A DNA stretch of 6,341 nucleotides from an uncultured Bacteroidota bacterium (GCA_903920835.1 CAIXNQ010000124.1:1-6341), one strand, 5' to 3'. Counted from the stretch's first letter, positions 1 to 6,204 are shown. A program made the numbers and translations. The notes: a model not told the origin generated them from the letters alone.

Positions 1-90
1 CTATTTAACGGTAGCCTTGAAGCCCGCCTTGTTAAATATGAAATGTATGAAGGCAGCAAAAAAGCCAAATTTCAAGAACAAATTGATTAA
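1..90 (+). CDS. 3' end of an unidentified protein gene (partial)
   Basis: Frame 1 is open from the window edge to a TAA at 88-90 and encodes 29 C-terminal residues, ending KFQEQID. The composition is charged and soluble (Lys, Glu, Gln), with no membrane segment or motif I recognise. It runs in the same direction as lpdA and stops 92 bases before the lpdA ATG. A candidate promoter lies in that gap, so the two need not be one transcription unit. Too little remains to name a family, and being open over 29 codons is only moderate evidence that it is coding. Confidence 0.5.
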   Translation, partial: LFNGSLEARLVKYEMYEGSKKAKFQEQID

Positions 91-138
91 AATAGGTATT
101 TAGAATATACCAAATAGCAATTATTATCATATAATTTC

Positions 139-146
139 TATTTTTG
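139..146 (+). promoter_or_regulatory. Candidate Bacteroidota -7 element for lpdA
   Basis: TATTTTTG matches the Bacteroidota -7 consensus TAnnTTTG. It lies 36 bases upstream of the lpdA ATG, giving a leader of roughly 30 nt. I see no TTG at the usual -33 distance, so the match rests on the -7 element alone. Confidence 0.4.
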
Positions 147-182
147 TCAAGCAAATAAAATTAACATAAAAACATATAAATC

Positions 183-1586
183 ATGAGTTCATTTGACGTT
201 GTCATTATAGGTTCAGGTCCTGGCGGATACGTTGCGGCTATTCGTTGTGCCCAATTGGGATTCAAAACTGCAATTATTGAGAAATATTCAACTCTTGGTG
301 GCACTTGCTTAAATGTAGGTTGCATTCCTTCAAAAGCGTTATTGTCTTCTTCGCATCATTATGCAGAAATTGCACATTTTGAAGAAAATGGAATTGAAAT
401 TTCTGGCGAAGTAAAAGTGAATCTCGAAAAAATGATTGCCCGCAAACAAGCCATTGTTGACCAAACCTCAGGCGGAATTAATTTTTTGATGGACAAAAAC
501 AAAGTCAAAGTTTTTAACGGAATTGGTTCTTTTCAAGATGCAACACATATTTTGGTTACTAAAAACGACGGTACTACTGAAACTTTAGAAGCAAAGAATA
601 CCATTATTGCTACAGGTTCAAAACCATCAAATCTACCTTTTATTAAATTAGATAAAGAACGAATCATCACTTCTACAGAAGCATTAAAACTAAAAGAAAT
701 ACCGAAACATTTAGTCATTATTGGTGGCGGAGTAATCGGAATCGAACTTGGTCAAGTCTATCTACGTCTGGGAGCTGAGGTTTCGGTAGTAGAATTTATG
801 GATCGAATAATTCCAGGAATGGATGGCGCATTGTCAAAAGAATTGACCAAAGTTTTGAAGAAACAAGGAATGAAATTCTATACTTCTCACAAAGTGAAAT
901 CGGTTGAAAGAAATGACAACACAGTTGCTGTTCAAGCCGAAAATAGCAAAGGTGAAACCATTACTCTCGAGGGAGATTATGCCTTAATTGCTGTTGGAAG
1001 ACGACCTTTTACAGATGGACTACAGGCAGAAAAAGCAGGGGTAAAACTAACTGAAAGAGGTCAAATTGAAGTCAATGATCATCTGCAAACCAACATTGCA
1101 AACATCTATGCTATAGGAGATGTGGTTCGTGGAGCGATGCTTGCCCACAAAGCAGAAGAAGAGGGTAAAATGGTAGCCGAAATTATTGCAGGTCAGAAAC
1201 CTCATATTGATTATAATTTGATTCCTGGTGTTGTTTATACGTGGCCTGAAGTCGCAGCGGTTGGTCAAACAGAAGAGCAATTGAAAGCCAACAAAATAGA
1301 ATTTAAGTCAGGAAGCTTTCCATTCAAAGCGCTTGGTCGTGCTAGAGCCAGTAGCGATCTTGACGGATTTGTTAAAATATTAGCAGACGCCAAAACAGAT
1401 GAAGTATTAGGAATTCACATCATTGGGGCACGTGCCGCAGATTTAATTGCCGAAGCAGTAACTGCCATGGAGTTTAGAGCTTCTGCCGAAGACATTTCGA
1501 GAATGAGTCATGCACACCCAACCTTTGCCGAAGCCATAAAAGAAGCCGCACTTGCAGCCACCGACAACAGGGCATTGCATATATAA
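183..1586 (+). CDS. lpdA: Dihydrolipoyl dehydrogenase (E3 component)
   Basis: This 467-residue protein is full length for the family. It is the FAD- and NAD-dependent cytosolic enzyme that reoxidises dihydrolipoamide in 2-oxoacid dehydrogenase complexes and the glycine cleavage system. The N-terminal FAD-binding Rossmann motif is GSGPGG (10-15). The redox-active disulfide is Cys42/Cys47 in GGTCLNVGC. A second Rossmann motif for NAD is GGGVIG (181-186), followed by an acidic residue at the end of the next strand. The second FAD contact is AIGD (310-313). The C-terminal dimerisation domain carries the catalytic pair His445/Glu450 in HAHPTFAE. All key residues are present. No E1 or E2 genes are next to it, so which complex it serves cannot be told from context, and a shared E3 is plausible. 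The ATG at 183 puts the FAD motif at the normal distance from the N-terminus. The gene ends in TAA, 14 bases before a hairpin terminator. Confidence 0.97.
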   Translation: MSSFDVVIIGSGPGGYVAAIRCAQLGFKTAIIEKYSTLGGTCLNVGCIPSKALLSSSHHYAEIAHFEENGIEISGEVKVNLEKMIARKQAIVDQTSGGINFLMDKNKVKVFNGIGSFQDATHILVTKNDGTTETLEAKNTIIATGSKPSNLPFIKLDKERIITSTEALKLKEIPKHLVIIGGGVIGIELGQVYLRLGAEVSVVEFMDRIIPGMDGALSKELTKVLKKQGMKFYTSHKVKSVERNDNTVAVQAENSKGETITLEGDYALIAVGRRPFTDGLQAEKAGVKLTERGQIEVNDHLQTNIANIYAIGDVVRGAMLAHKAEEEGKMVAEIIAGQKPHIDYNLIPGVVYTWPEVAAVGQTEEQLKANKIEFKSGSFPFKALGRARASSDLDGFVKILADAKTDEVLGIHIIGARAADLIAEAVTAMEFRASAEDISRMSHAHPTFAEAIKEAALAATDNRALHI

Positions 1587-1600
1587 ATTGATATTAAATT

Positions 1601-1629
1601 AAAAAAGAGTTGCTAGTCAACTCTTTTTT
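1601..1629 (+). terminator. Rho-independent terminator, probably bidirectional
   Basis: A perfect 12-bp stem (AAAAAAGAGTTG paired with CAACTCTTTTTT) closes a 5-base loop, and the T run continues to 1631. It starts 14 bases after the lpdA stop. The A run on the left arm gives a T run on the other strand too, so it may also stop transcripts from the convergent toxin-antitoxin module, whose toxin stop lies about 117 bases away. Confidence 0.85.
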
Positions 1630-1745
1630 TTGTTTTAGATTTTGTCAGTTTTTGAGTTTTGTAAACTTTGAGGTATTTAATTCAAAAAGTTATTTTATTT
1701 TTCAAAACTTTTATTTTAATTTTTTCGGTTGAATAACAATTGTTT

Positions 1746-2047
1746 TTATTTTCTTTGAGTAAAATCTAAATTTTCTCTTTTTGAAAATGCTATAGATAGA
1801 ATAACAATTTGATTATATTTATAGTCAACAAAATAATGGATATGATAGGGAAATTGCTCTAATCGGTGCATTCTTATTTGGTTGTACATTACATCATCTG
1901 CTTCAGGATTTAATGAAATATATTTCTTGGCTTCCCTAATTCTCAATAAAAAATCTTTAGCAACCTAGGTGAGATTGCATAATAATAAGCTTTGGCTTTT
2001 TGTAAATCTTGTTTAACAAAAGGTCTGTAAACAAATTTGAAAGTCAT
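1746..2047 (-). pseudogene. RelE/ParE-family toxin gene, frameshifted
   Basis: The ATG (2047-2045) overlaps the antitoxin stop in ATGA, the usual coupled arrangement of a type II module. The first 29 codons read MTFKFVYRP...YAISPRL, then the frame runs into a TGA a few codons later. Restoring one base at about 1960 (TTG-CT read as TTG GCT) continues the protein as AKDFLLRIREAKKY and on to the stop at 1746. The repaired product is about 100 residues, normal for the family. The C-terminal half has the RelE/ParE look: R-LEQFPYHIHYFVDY strand, then IVILSIAFSKRE. RelE members cleave mRNA and ParE members act on gyrase; this sequence alone does not say which. As written the gene should not give an active toxin. 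An internal ATG at 1946 could start only the last 66 residues. Either a real deletion or a sequence error explains it. Confidence 0.8.
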
Positions 2048-2280
2048 ATTTCTTGCTCTAATTCGTCTAATAAAGCATCAAAATCAGATACATCATTTGG
2101 GTTTTCTAAATAATCTTTTAAACGATTATCGAGCATTTTTTTTGTTTCATCTGAAATTTCAAATGCAATATCTTCTTCAATTATTATTGTTATTGGGCGA
2201 GTTTTATAAGCTGCTTTAATAGAATCAATGATGTCGGTATTTATTTCTTGAGCAGACGATAGATGATAGGTAGTTTGCAT
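2044..2280 (-). CDS. Antitoxin of a RelE/ParE-type toxin-antitoxin module
   Basis: This 78-residue protein starts MQTTYHLSSAQEI and ends DALLDELEQEI. A longer reading from 2301 would need a TTG start lying inside the -7 element TAAATTTG, so I prefer the ATG at 2280. The N-terminal part (about residues 1-40, with strand-like ITIIIEE) would be the dimerising region. The acidic helical C-terminal half (about 45-78) would wrap the toxin; this is inference from the usual layout of such antitoxins. The family is recognised mainly by context: small, acidic C-terminus, and a 4-bp overlap with a RelE/ParE toxin downstream. No classic DNA-binding motif is obvious, although autoregulation is usual for these modules. 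The gene appears intact while its toxin partner is broken. Confidence 0.75.
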   Translation of the reverse strand: MQTTYHLSSAQEINTDIIDSIKAAYKTRPITIIIEEDIAFEISDETKKMLDNRLKDYLENPNDVSDFDALLDELEQEI

Positions 2281-2298
2281 TTTTTTACTTTTGATTGA

Positions 2299-2306
2299 CA
2301 AATTTA
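2299..2306 (-). promoter_or_regulatory. Candidate -7 element for the antitoxin-toxin operon
   Basis: On the minus strand this reads TAAATTTG, a match to TAnnTTTG, 18 bases upstream of the antitoxin ATG at 2280. No clear TTG is seen at the -33 distance. The very short leader it implies argues against the upstream TTG start at 2301. Confidence 0.45.
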
Positions 2307-2530
2307 CTTAAAAATAATTATTTTTCTATTTCTCAAAAAAAAATCAATCCTTTAAATAATTATATTTTGATATTTTTCCCCATTATTTCAATACAATTAC
2401 TAATCAATCTAAATTCGTTAAAAAAAATGGAAATAGTAAATTTGTTACTTGATAGAGTCGTAATTCTTTTCAAATTCTCATTCAAAACCCTCGAATTCTA
2501 ATTTACTTATTTATTATTGATTGGAAATAC

Positions 2531-2538
2531 TACTTTTG
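2531..2538 (+). promoter_or_regulatory. Candidate -7 element for the histidine kinase gene
   Basis: TACTTTTG matches TAnnTTTG and lies 18 bases upstream of the ATG at 2557, the same spacing as for the antitoxin. It sits inside the stretch that would be coding if translation began at the TTG at 2521, which supports the ATG at 2557 as the true start. A -33 TTG at the right spacing is not evident. Confidence 0.45.
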
Positions 2539-2556
2539 AAGTTCAATTGTATATCC

Positions 2557-4506
2557 ATGAAATCAAAGCTATTTTTATTTGTAATATTCTGTGGCTCTTT
2601 AATTGCATTTTCGCAAAATAAAAAGCTCGATAGTTTGAACTCGGTCTTGAATCATTCTAAAAATGATATCGAAAGGGTCAATACTTTAAATCTTTTAGCC
2701 GATGAATATAAATCCACCGACCCCAAACAAATGGTGGTGTTTGCCGAAAAAGCTTTAACGTTGGCAAAGAAAATTAAATTCAAAATTGCCGAAGGAAATG
2801 CCTATCTACATCTTGGTAATAGTTCTATTATTGCTGGAAATTATCAAAAAGCACTAGAATATTTCTCGATGGCACAAATGCTTTTTGAGAATGAATCTTC
2901 AGAAGTTCTTGACGTCAAAAAAGGTCTGGCTAAAGCTTATGGAAGCACCGGAATTGTATATTCTGAACAAAGTAATTATGCCCAAGCCCTGAATTATTAT
3001 CTAAAAGCCGCCCGAATTTATGAAGCGATTAAAGATTTGCCCAAATGTGCTAAAGTTTATAATAATATAGGAATCGTCTATAAATCGGAGTTGGAAGATT
3101 TTAAAGCATTGACTTATTTTATTAAAGCACAAAAAATTCAAGAGCAACTGAAAGACCCAAATATCGGAATAACCTACACCAATATTGCCAACGGATATTT
3201 GAAACAAAAAGATTTAGAAAAAGCTTTTGATTTTTATACCAAAGCCAAAACCAGTATAGACGCCAACCCCAATCCAAGAGCTTTGGGCGAATGGTTTAAC
3301 AATATCGGGTTGTTTTATAAAACCAAAAATATTCCTGCCAAAGCCATTCAAAGTTGGCAAATGTCCATTGCTACTTTCAACAGCATTGATGATAAATTTG
3401 GCGTTGCCGACACCTATCTTTATTTGAGCCAACTCTATCCGGAGCAACACCAGTTGAAAGACGCTTTTGATAATGCGCAACTGGCTTTGAAATTATCCAA
3501 AGAATTGTGCATTTTAGAACAAACCATGCTGGCAGAGGAATTGCTGAGCACTGTTTATGCCGAACAACACAATCCTGCGGCGGCTTTGGAACATTTCAAA
3601 CGCTACAGCCAAGCCAAAGACAGTTTGACCAATGCTGCAAACATCAGAAAAGGTGTTGAAGCCGAAATGAATTATGAAAACGAAAAGCGCGAAGTGATTC
3701 ATAAAAAAGAGTTAGAAAAACGAGAATTATTGCTGCAAGAACAATCGAAACAAAGTAAAATTCAGCTGTTTTTTGCAGTTTTATTTGGCTTGTTATTGTT
3801 TGGAATTGGGTTTTTAATTTACAGCAGAATTCAATTACGAAAAAACCTAACCTTGCAAAAAGAGTTGGCAGAATATGAACAAAAAGCACTGCATTTGCAG
3901 ATGAATCCGCATTTTGTTTTCAATTGTTTGGGTTCGATTTCGAGTTTTATTGTCAATAACGGAACAGAATCGGCAATTAAATATTTGGCAAAATTTTCTA
4001 AACTGATGCGTCTCACTTTAGAATATTCAAAAGAATCATTGATTCCGATTCATAAAGAGATTGAAAGTTTGCAGAATTATCTTGAACTCGAACAATTGCG
4101 GTTCAACAATAAATTTAATTTCAATATCACGAAAGCCGCCGACATTGAAGATGATGTTGCCTTGCCACCATTGTTACTGCAACCCTTTATAGAAAACGCC
4201 ATTATTCATGGTGTGATTCCGAAAAAAGAACAAGGACAAATTGATGTTCATTTTTCGATAGACGATAAAAACCTCATCTGCACAATTGAGGACAACGGAA
4301 TTGGTTTTGAAAAATCGAAGCTTATGAAAGAAAACTCAGTAGTGGTGCACAAATCAATGGCGCTAGATATTACGAAAAAACGTTTGCAAATGATAGAATC
4401 TGTAACGAATCAAAAAGCAGATTTTAGCATCGAAGAGATAAAAAAGAATAACGAAGTGATAGGTACAAGAGTGATTTTGAGTTTGCCGATTCAGTATTTA
4501 CAATAG
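2557..4506 (+). CDS. TPR-containing LytS-type sensor histidine kinase
   Basis: A 649-residue membrane sensor kinase. The chosen ATG gives a classic signal peptide (MKSKLFLFVIFCGSLIAFS, cleavage about 19/20); a TTG start at 2521 would bury it. Then come about eight TPR-like units of ~36-40 residues, beginning near 37, 78, 125, 165, 204, 244, 284 and 326, predicted to be periplasmic and to bind a ligand or partner. A charged coiled-coil segment (about 363-401) leads to one membrane span (402-422) and a second helical linker. The cytosolic kinase is of the His_kinase/LytS type (PF06580): phosphoacceptor His452 in LQMNPHFVFN, N box Asn547 in QPFIENAIIHG, and G box DNGIG (579-583). All catalytic motifs are intact. 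The natural partner is the LytTR regulator downstream. In such pairs the two genes are usually adjacent; here 464 bases separate them. The stop is TAG, in register with the heptamer array that follows. Confidence 0.93.
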   Translation: MKSKLFLFVIFCGSLIAFSQNKKLDSLNSVLNHSKNDIERVNTLNLLADEYKSTDPKQMVVFAEKALTLAKKIKFKIAEGNAYLHLGNSSIIAGNYQKALEYFSMAQMLFENESSEVLDVKKGLAKAYGSTGIVYSEQSNYAQALNYYLKAARIYEAIKDLPKCAKVYNNIGIVYKSELEDFKALTYFIKAQKIQEQLKDPNIGITYTNIANGYLKQKDLEKAFDFYTKAKTSIDANPNPRALGEWFNNIGLFYKTKNIPAKAIQSWQMSIATFNSIDDKFGVADTYLYLSQLYPEQHQLKDAFDNAQLALKLSKELCILEQTMLAEELLSTVYAEQHNPAAALEHFKRYSQAKDSLTNAANIRKGVEAEMNYENEKREVIHKKELEKRELLLQEQSKQSKIQLFFAVLFGLLLFGIGFLIYSRIQLRKNLTLQKELAEYEQKALHLQMNPHFVFNCLGSISSFIVNNGTESAIKYLAKFSKLMRLTLEYSKESLIPIHKEIESLQNYLELEQLRFNNKFNFNITKAADIEDDVALPPLLLQPFIENAIIHGVIPKKEQGQIDVHFSIDDKNLICTIEDNGIGFEKSKLMKENSVVVHKSMALDITKKRLQMIESVTNQKADFSIEEIKKNNEVIGTRVILSLPIQYLQ

Positions 4507-4541
4507 TTTTTAGTGTTTAGTTTTTAGTGTTTAGTTTAAGT
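4507..4541 (+). repeat. Left heptamer repeat array, directly after the kinase stop
   Basis: Five units of 7 bp: TTTTTAG, TGTTTAG, TTTTTAG, TGTTTAG, then the degenerate TTTAAGT. The kinase TAG (4504-4506) lies in the same register as the TAG of each unit. Bases 4507-4538 are an inverted copy of 4917-4948 with one mismatch in 32. The array also contains the original stop codon of the antisense S23-like gene. Confidence 0.9.
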
Positions 4542-4881
4542 TTTTTTGAGCAGTTTTTATGATTGCAGTAAGAATGCTAATGAGTTCAAGACATTTTTTT
4601 TTAAATAATGAATAGTCGTAAATAATGAAATTTGAATATTCTAATAGCTCAATCCATTATAAAGTTTCTCTCGCTTCTTTTGAAGAGATTGACATTTTTG
4701 CGATAAAATCTTTTTTTGATTGTCCTGCAAGTGCTTCACAAATGTTTGCACCGATTGAGGTCGAAGCTCGAAGAAATTGTTTAGAAAGAACAAACTCTTT
4801 ATTCTCGGCTAATAATTTATATAAATCAATAGATTGTTTAGCAAAAGCTAATGATTTTGTTTTTACAATACTCTCTTTCAT
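4531..4881 (-). pseudogene. S23-type four-helix-bundle protein gene with internal stop
   Basis: From the ATG at 4881 the frame reads MKESIVKTKSLAFAKQSID, with LSKQFLRASTSIGANICEA and later SSKEARETL. These are hallmark stretches of the four-helix-bundle (23S rRNA intervening sequence, S23) family. After 74 codons it hits TAA at 4659-4657. The same frame then continues with family-like sequence (WIELLEYSNFI, later CLELISILTAI) to a natural TAA at 4533-4531. The total is 117 codons including that stop, the usual length of the family. One base change in a Tyr codon (TAT/TAC to TAA) would explain the break. The molecular role of S23 proteins is poorly defined; the related Avd protein works with diversity-generating retroelements, but no such system is seen here. 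The gene is antisense to the flanking operon. A 74-residue truncated product, lacking about the last helix, remains possible. Confidence 0.85.
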
Positions 4882-4901
4882 TTTATTTATTATTTATTTT
4901 A

Positions 4902-4909
4902 CAAAACTA
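4902..4909 (-). promoter_or_regulatory. Candidate -7 element for the S23-like gene
   Basis: The minus strand reads TAGTTTTG, matching TAnnTTTG, 20 bases upstream of the ATG at 4881. The -33 region would fall within the right heptamer array (about 4925-4935), so the repeats may form part of this promoter. Confidence 0.4.
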
Positions 4910-4916
4910 TTATTTA

Positions 4917-4969
4917 TAAACTAAACACTAAAAACTAAACACTAAACACTAAAAACTCAACACTCATAA
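4917..4969 (+). repeat. Right heptamer repeat array, ending one base before the regulator ATG
   Basis: Seven perfectly phased units fill 4921-4969: CTAAACA, CTAAAAA, CTAAACA, CTAAACA, CTAAAAA, CTCAACA, CTCATAA. Their reverse complements are the same TGTTTAG/TTTTTAG units as in the left array. Bases 4917-4934 are an exact inverted copy of 4521-4538. The array is thus the immediate 5' leader of the response regulator gene, which has no recognisable -7 element of its own here. Confidence 0.9.
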
Positions 4970-4970
4970 A

Positions 4971-5744
4971 ATGATCAAAGCAATATTAATAGACGACGAC
5001 GACAATTTAAGAAACGGCATGAAAGCCTTGCTTTCGCATTATGCGCCGGAGATTAACATTATTGGTGAAGCCGATAGCGTGGCAACAGGCATAAATGCAA
5101 TAATAAAACATCAGCCACAAGTGGTGTTTCTCGACATTCAACTCCATGACGGAACTGGTTTTGACGTACTAGAACAGCTGGCAGCAAAAAATGGAAACGT
5201 AACTTCAAACATCGTTTTCATTACTGCACATGAGCAATATGCCATCAAGGCGTTTCGGTTTAGTGCCTTGGATTTCTTGTTAAAACCTGTCGATCCAGAA
5301 GATTTAAAGAAAGTAATTGATAAAATTAAAAACGTTTTAGAAAAAACCGATAACTATGCCCACATCGATTTGTTGCTTGAAAACATCCGCAAGAAAGTAG
5401 ATAACTTCAAGCGGATTGCGCTCTCAACTTCAGATGGGATTCATCTTTTTGAGATTAACGACATTATTCGATGCGAGAGCGAGGACAATTACACCAAGTT
5501 TTATATCAAAAACAACAAACCAGTTTTGATTTCAAAAACCTTAAAAGAATATGACGAATTATTGACCGAGTTTGGTTTTGAGCGTATTCATCAATCACAT
5601 TTAATCAATTTGGCATACTTAAAATCATATATCAAAAAAGAGGGTGGCTATGTAGTGATGGCAGACAATATTCATTTGCCGATTTCGCAACGAAAGAGAG
5701 AACGTTTACAAGAATTATTGGTTGGCGGATTAGGGAAATTGTAG
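4971..5744 (+). CDS. LytTR-family response regulator
   Basis: A 257-residue cytosolic DNA-binding regulator with the typical two-domain layout. The receiver domain (about 1-120) has the acidic pocket Asp8/Asp9 in LIDDDD, phosphoacceptor Asp55 in VVFLDIQLHDGTGFD, Thr85 in FITAHEQYA and Lys105 in LLKPVD, all intact. A linker helix leads to the LytTR DNA-binding domain (about 147-250), with IALSTSDGIHLFEINDI, the FERIHQSHLINLAYL stretch and LPISQRKRERL. The upstream LytS-type kinase is its likely partner: it would phosphorylate Asp55 and drive dimer binding to direct repeats in target promoters. Target genes are not visible in the window. The separation from the kinase by an inverted-repeat cassette leaves it unclear whether it is still transcribed from the kinase promoter. 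Its TAG stop is the first three bases of a second heptamer array. Confidence 0.95.
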   Translation: MIKAILIDDDDNLRNGMKALLSHYAPEINIIGEADSVATGINAIIKHQPQVVFLDIQLHDGTGFDVLEQLAAKNGNVTSNIVFITAHEQYAIKAFRFSALDFLLKPVDPEDLKKVIDKIKNVLEKTDNYAHIDLLLENIRKKVDNFKRIALSTSDGIHLFEINDIIRCESEDNYTKFYIKNNKPVLISKTLKEYDELLTEFGFERIHQSHLINLAYLKSYIKKEGGYVVMADNIHLPISQRKRERLQELLVGGLGKL

Positions 5745-5874
5745 GGAGTAGGTGGTAGGGAGTAGGTGGTAGGGAGAAGGTAGTAGGGAGAAGGTAGTAG
5801 GCTCTAGGAAGGAAGAAAGAGGCAAGAAAAAAGAGGCAAGAAGCAAGAAAAAAGAGGCAAGAAGCAAGATGTAA
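5742..5874 (+). repeat. Second heptamer array, 19 units, starting on the regulator stop codon
   Basis: The sequence parses into 19 consecutive 7-mers with no phase slip over 133 bases. It opens with TAGGGAG, TAGGTGG and their alternation, passes through AAGGTAG and TAGGCTC, and ends with GAGGCAA, GAAAAAA and GAAGCAA repeated in order. The composition shifts from G-rich to A-rich along the array. The first unit includes the TAG stop of the response regulator. The G-rich first half has GGG and GG runs on the plus strand. Confidence 0.9.
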
Positions 5875-5898
5875 TAATTTGTTCTTTGAATAATAAAA

Positions 5899-6204
5899 AT
5901 AGTTCTACTTAGAAAGAAAGAAGTTCACGTTAAAAAGAAAGTAGTTCACGTTAAAAAGAAAGAAGTTCAAGTTAAAAAGAAAGTAGTTCATATTAAAAAG
6001 AAAGAAGTTCAAGTTAAAAAGAAAGAAGTTCACGTTAAAAAGAAACTAGTTCACGTTAAAAAGAAAGTAATTCATGTTAAAAAGAAACTAGTTCATATTA
6101 CAAAGAAAGTAGTTTACATTATAAAGAAACTAGTTCACGTTATAAAGAAAGTAGTTCACGTTATAAAGAAAGTAGTTCACGTTATAAAGAAACTAATTGA
6201 TTAA
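5899..6204 (+). repeat. 21-bp tandem repeat (minisatellite), about 14.6 units
   Basis: The typical unit is GTAGTTCACGTTAAAAAGAAA, written here once in 21-base form as GTAGTTCACG + TTAAAAAGAAA. Thirteen full copies start at 5920, 5941 and every 21 bases to 6172, with a degenerate copy at 5899 and a partial one from 6193. No indels break the period. Variants are patterned: base 2 of the fifth triplet is A in early units, C at 6088 and T in later ones, which points to stepwise local duplication. One plus-strand frame is open across the whole array (5890-6204), giving a seven-residue repeat like VVHVKKK, but it has no ATG, GTG or TTG start before the array. The differences between units change amino acids as often as not, so I treat it as non-coding. 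Confidence 0.9.

Larger units (their letters stand above)
4507..4969. other. Putative cassette: S23-like gene between inverted heptamer arrays
   Basis: This 463-bp unit fills the entire kinase-regulator gap apart from one base. It consists of an antisense four-helix-bundle gene with its own candidate promoter, framed by matching heptamer arrays in opposite orientation. No transposase and no target-site duplication are visible, so calling it mobile is inference. The S23-encoding intervening sequences known inside some bacterial 23S rRNA genes have the same plan: a small S23 frame between inverted ends. Confidence 0.45.

Noticed and set aside
1683..1712. Second terminator hairpin (AAAAGTT/AACTTTT) for the toxin transcript
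   Set aside because: Short, purely AT-rich pairing with a 12-base or larger loop; such matches are expected by chance in this composition.
2037..2219. Plus-strand open frame of 60 codons opposite the antitoxin
   Set aside because: Leu/Phe-rich shadow of the antitoxin gene with no recognisable motif.
2295..2501. Plus-strand open frame of 68 codons upstream of the kinase
   Set aside because: Low-complexity, Asn/Ile/Leu/Phe-rich product expected from AT-rich DNA, with no family resemblance; its start overlaps the antitoxin promoter region.
2521..2556. Extended N-terminus of the kinase from a TTG start
   Set aside because: It would place 12 residues ahead of a well-formed signal peptide and overlap a candidate -7 element; the ATG at 2557 fits better.
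4657..4881. Diversity-generating retroelement accessory (Avd) gene
   Set aside because: Avd belongs to the same fold, but no reverse transcriptase, template repeat or variable repeat is present in the window.
4625..4924. Plus-strand open frame of 99 codons in the kinase-regulator gap
   Set aside because: It is the complement of the S23-like gene, whose minus-strand reading has clear family motifs; the plus reading has none.
4507..4969. Insertion sequence or 23S rRNA fragment
   Set aside because: There is no transposase, no visible target duplication and no rRNA-like sequence. Only the S23 protein family links it to 23S intervening sequences.
5899..6204. CRISPR array
   Set aside because: The units are directly adjacent with no unique spacers, and no cas genes are present. 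It is a simple tandem repeat.
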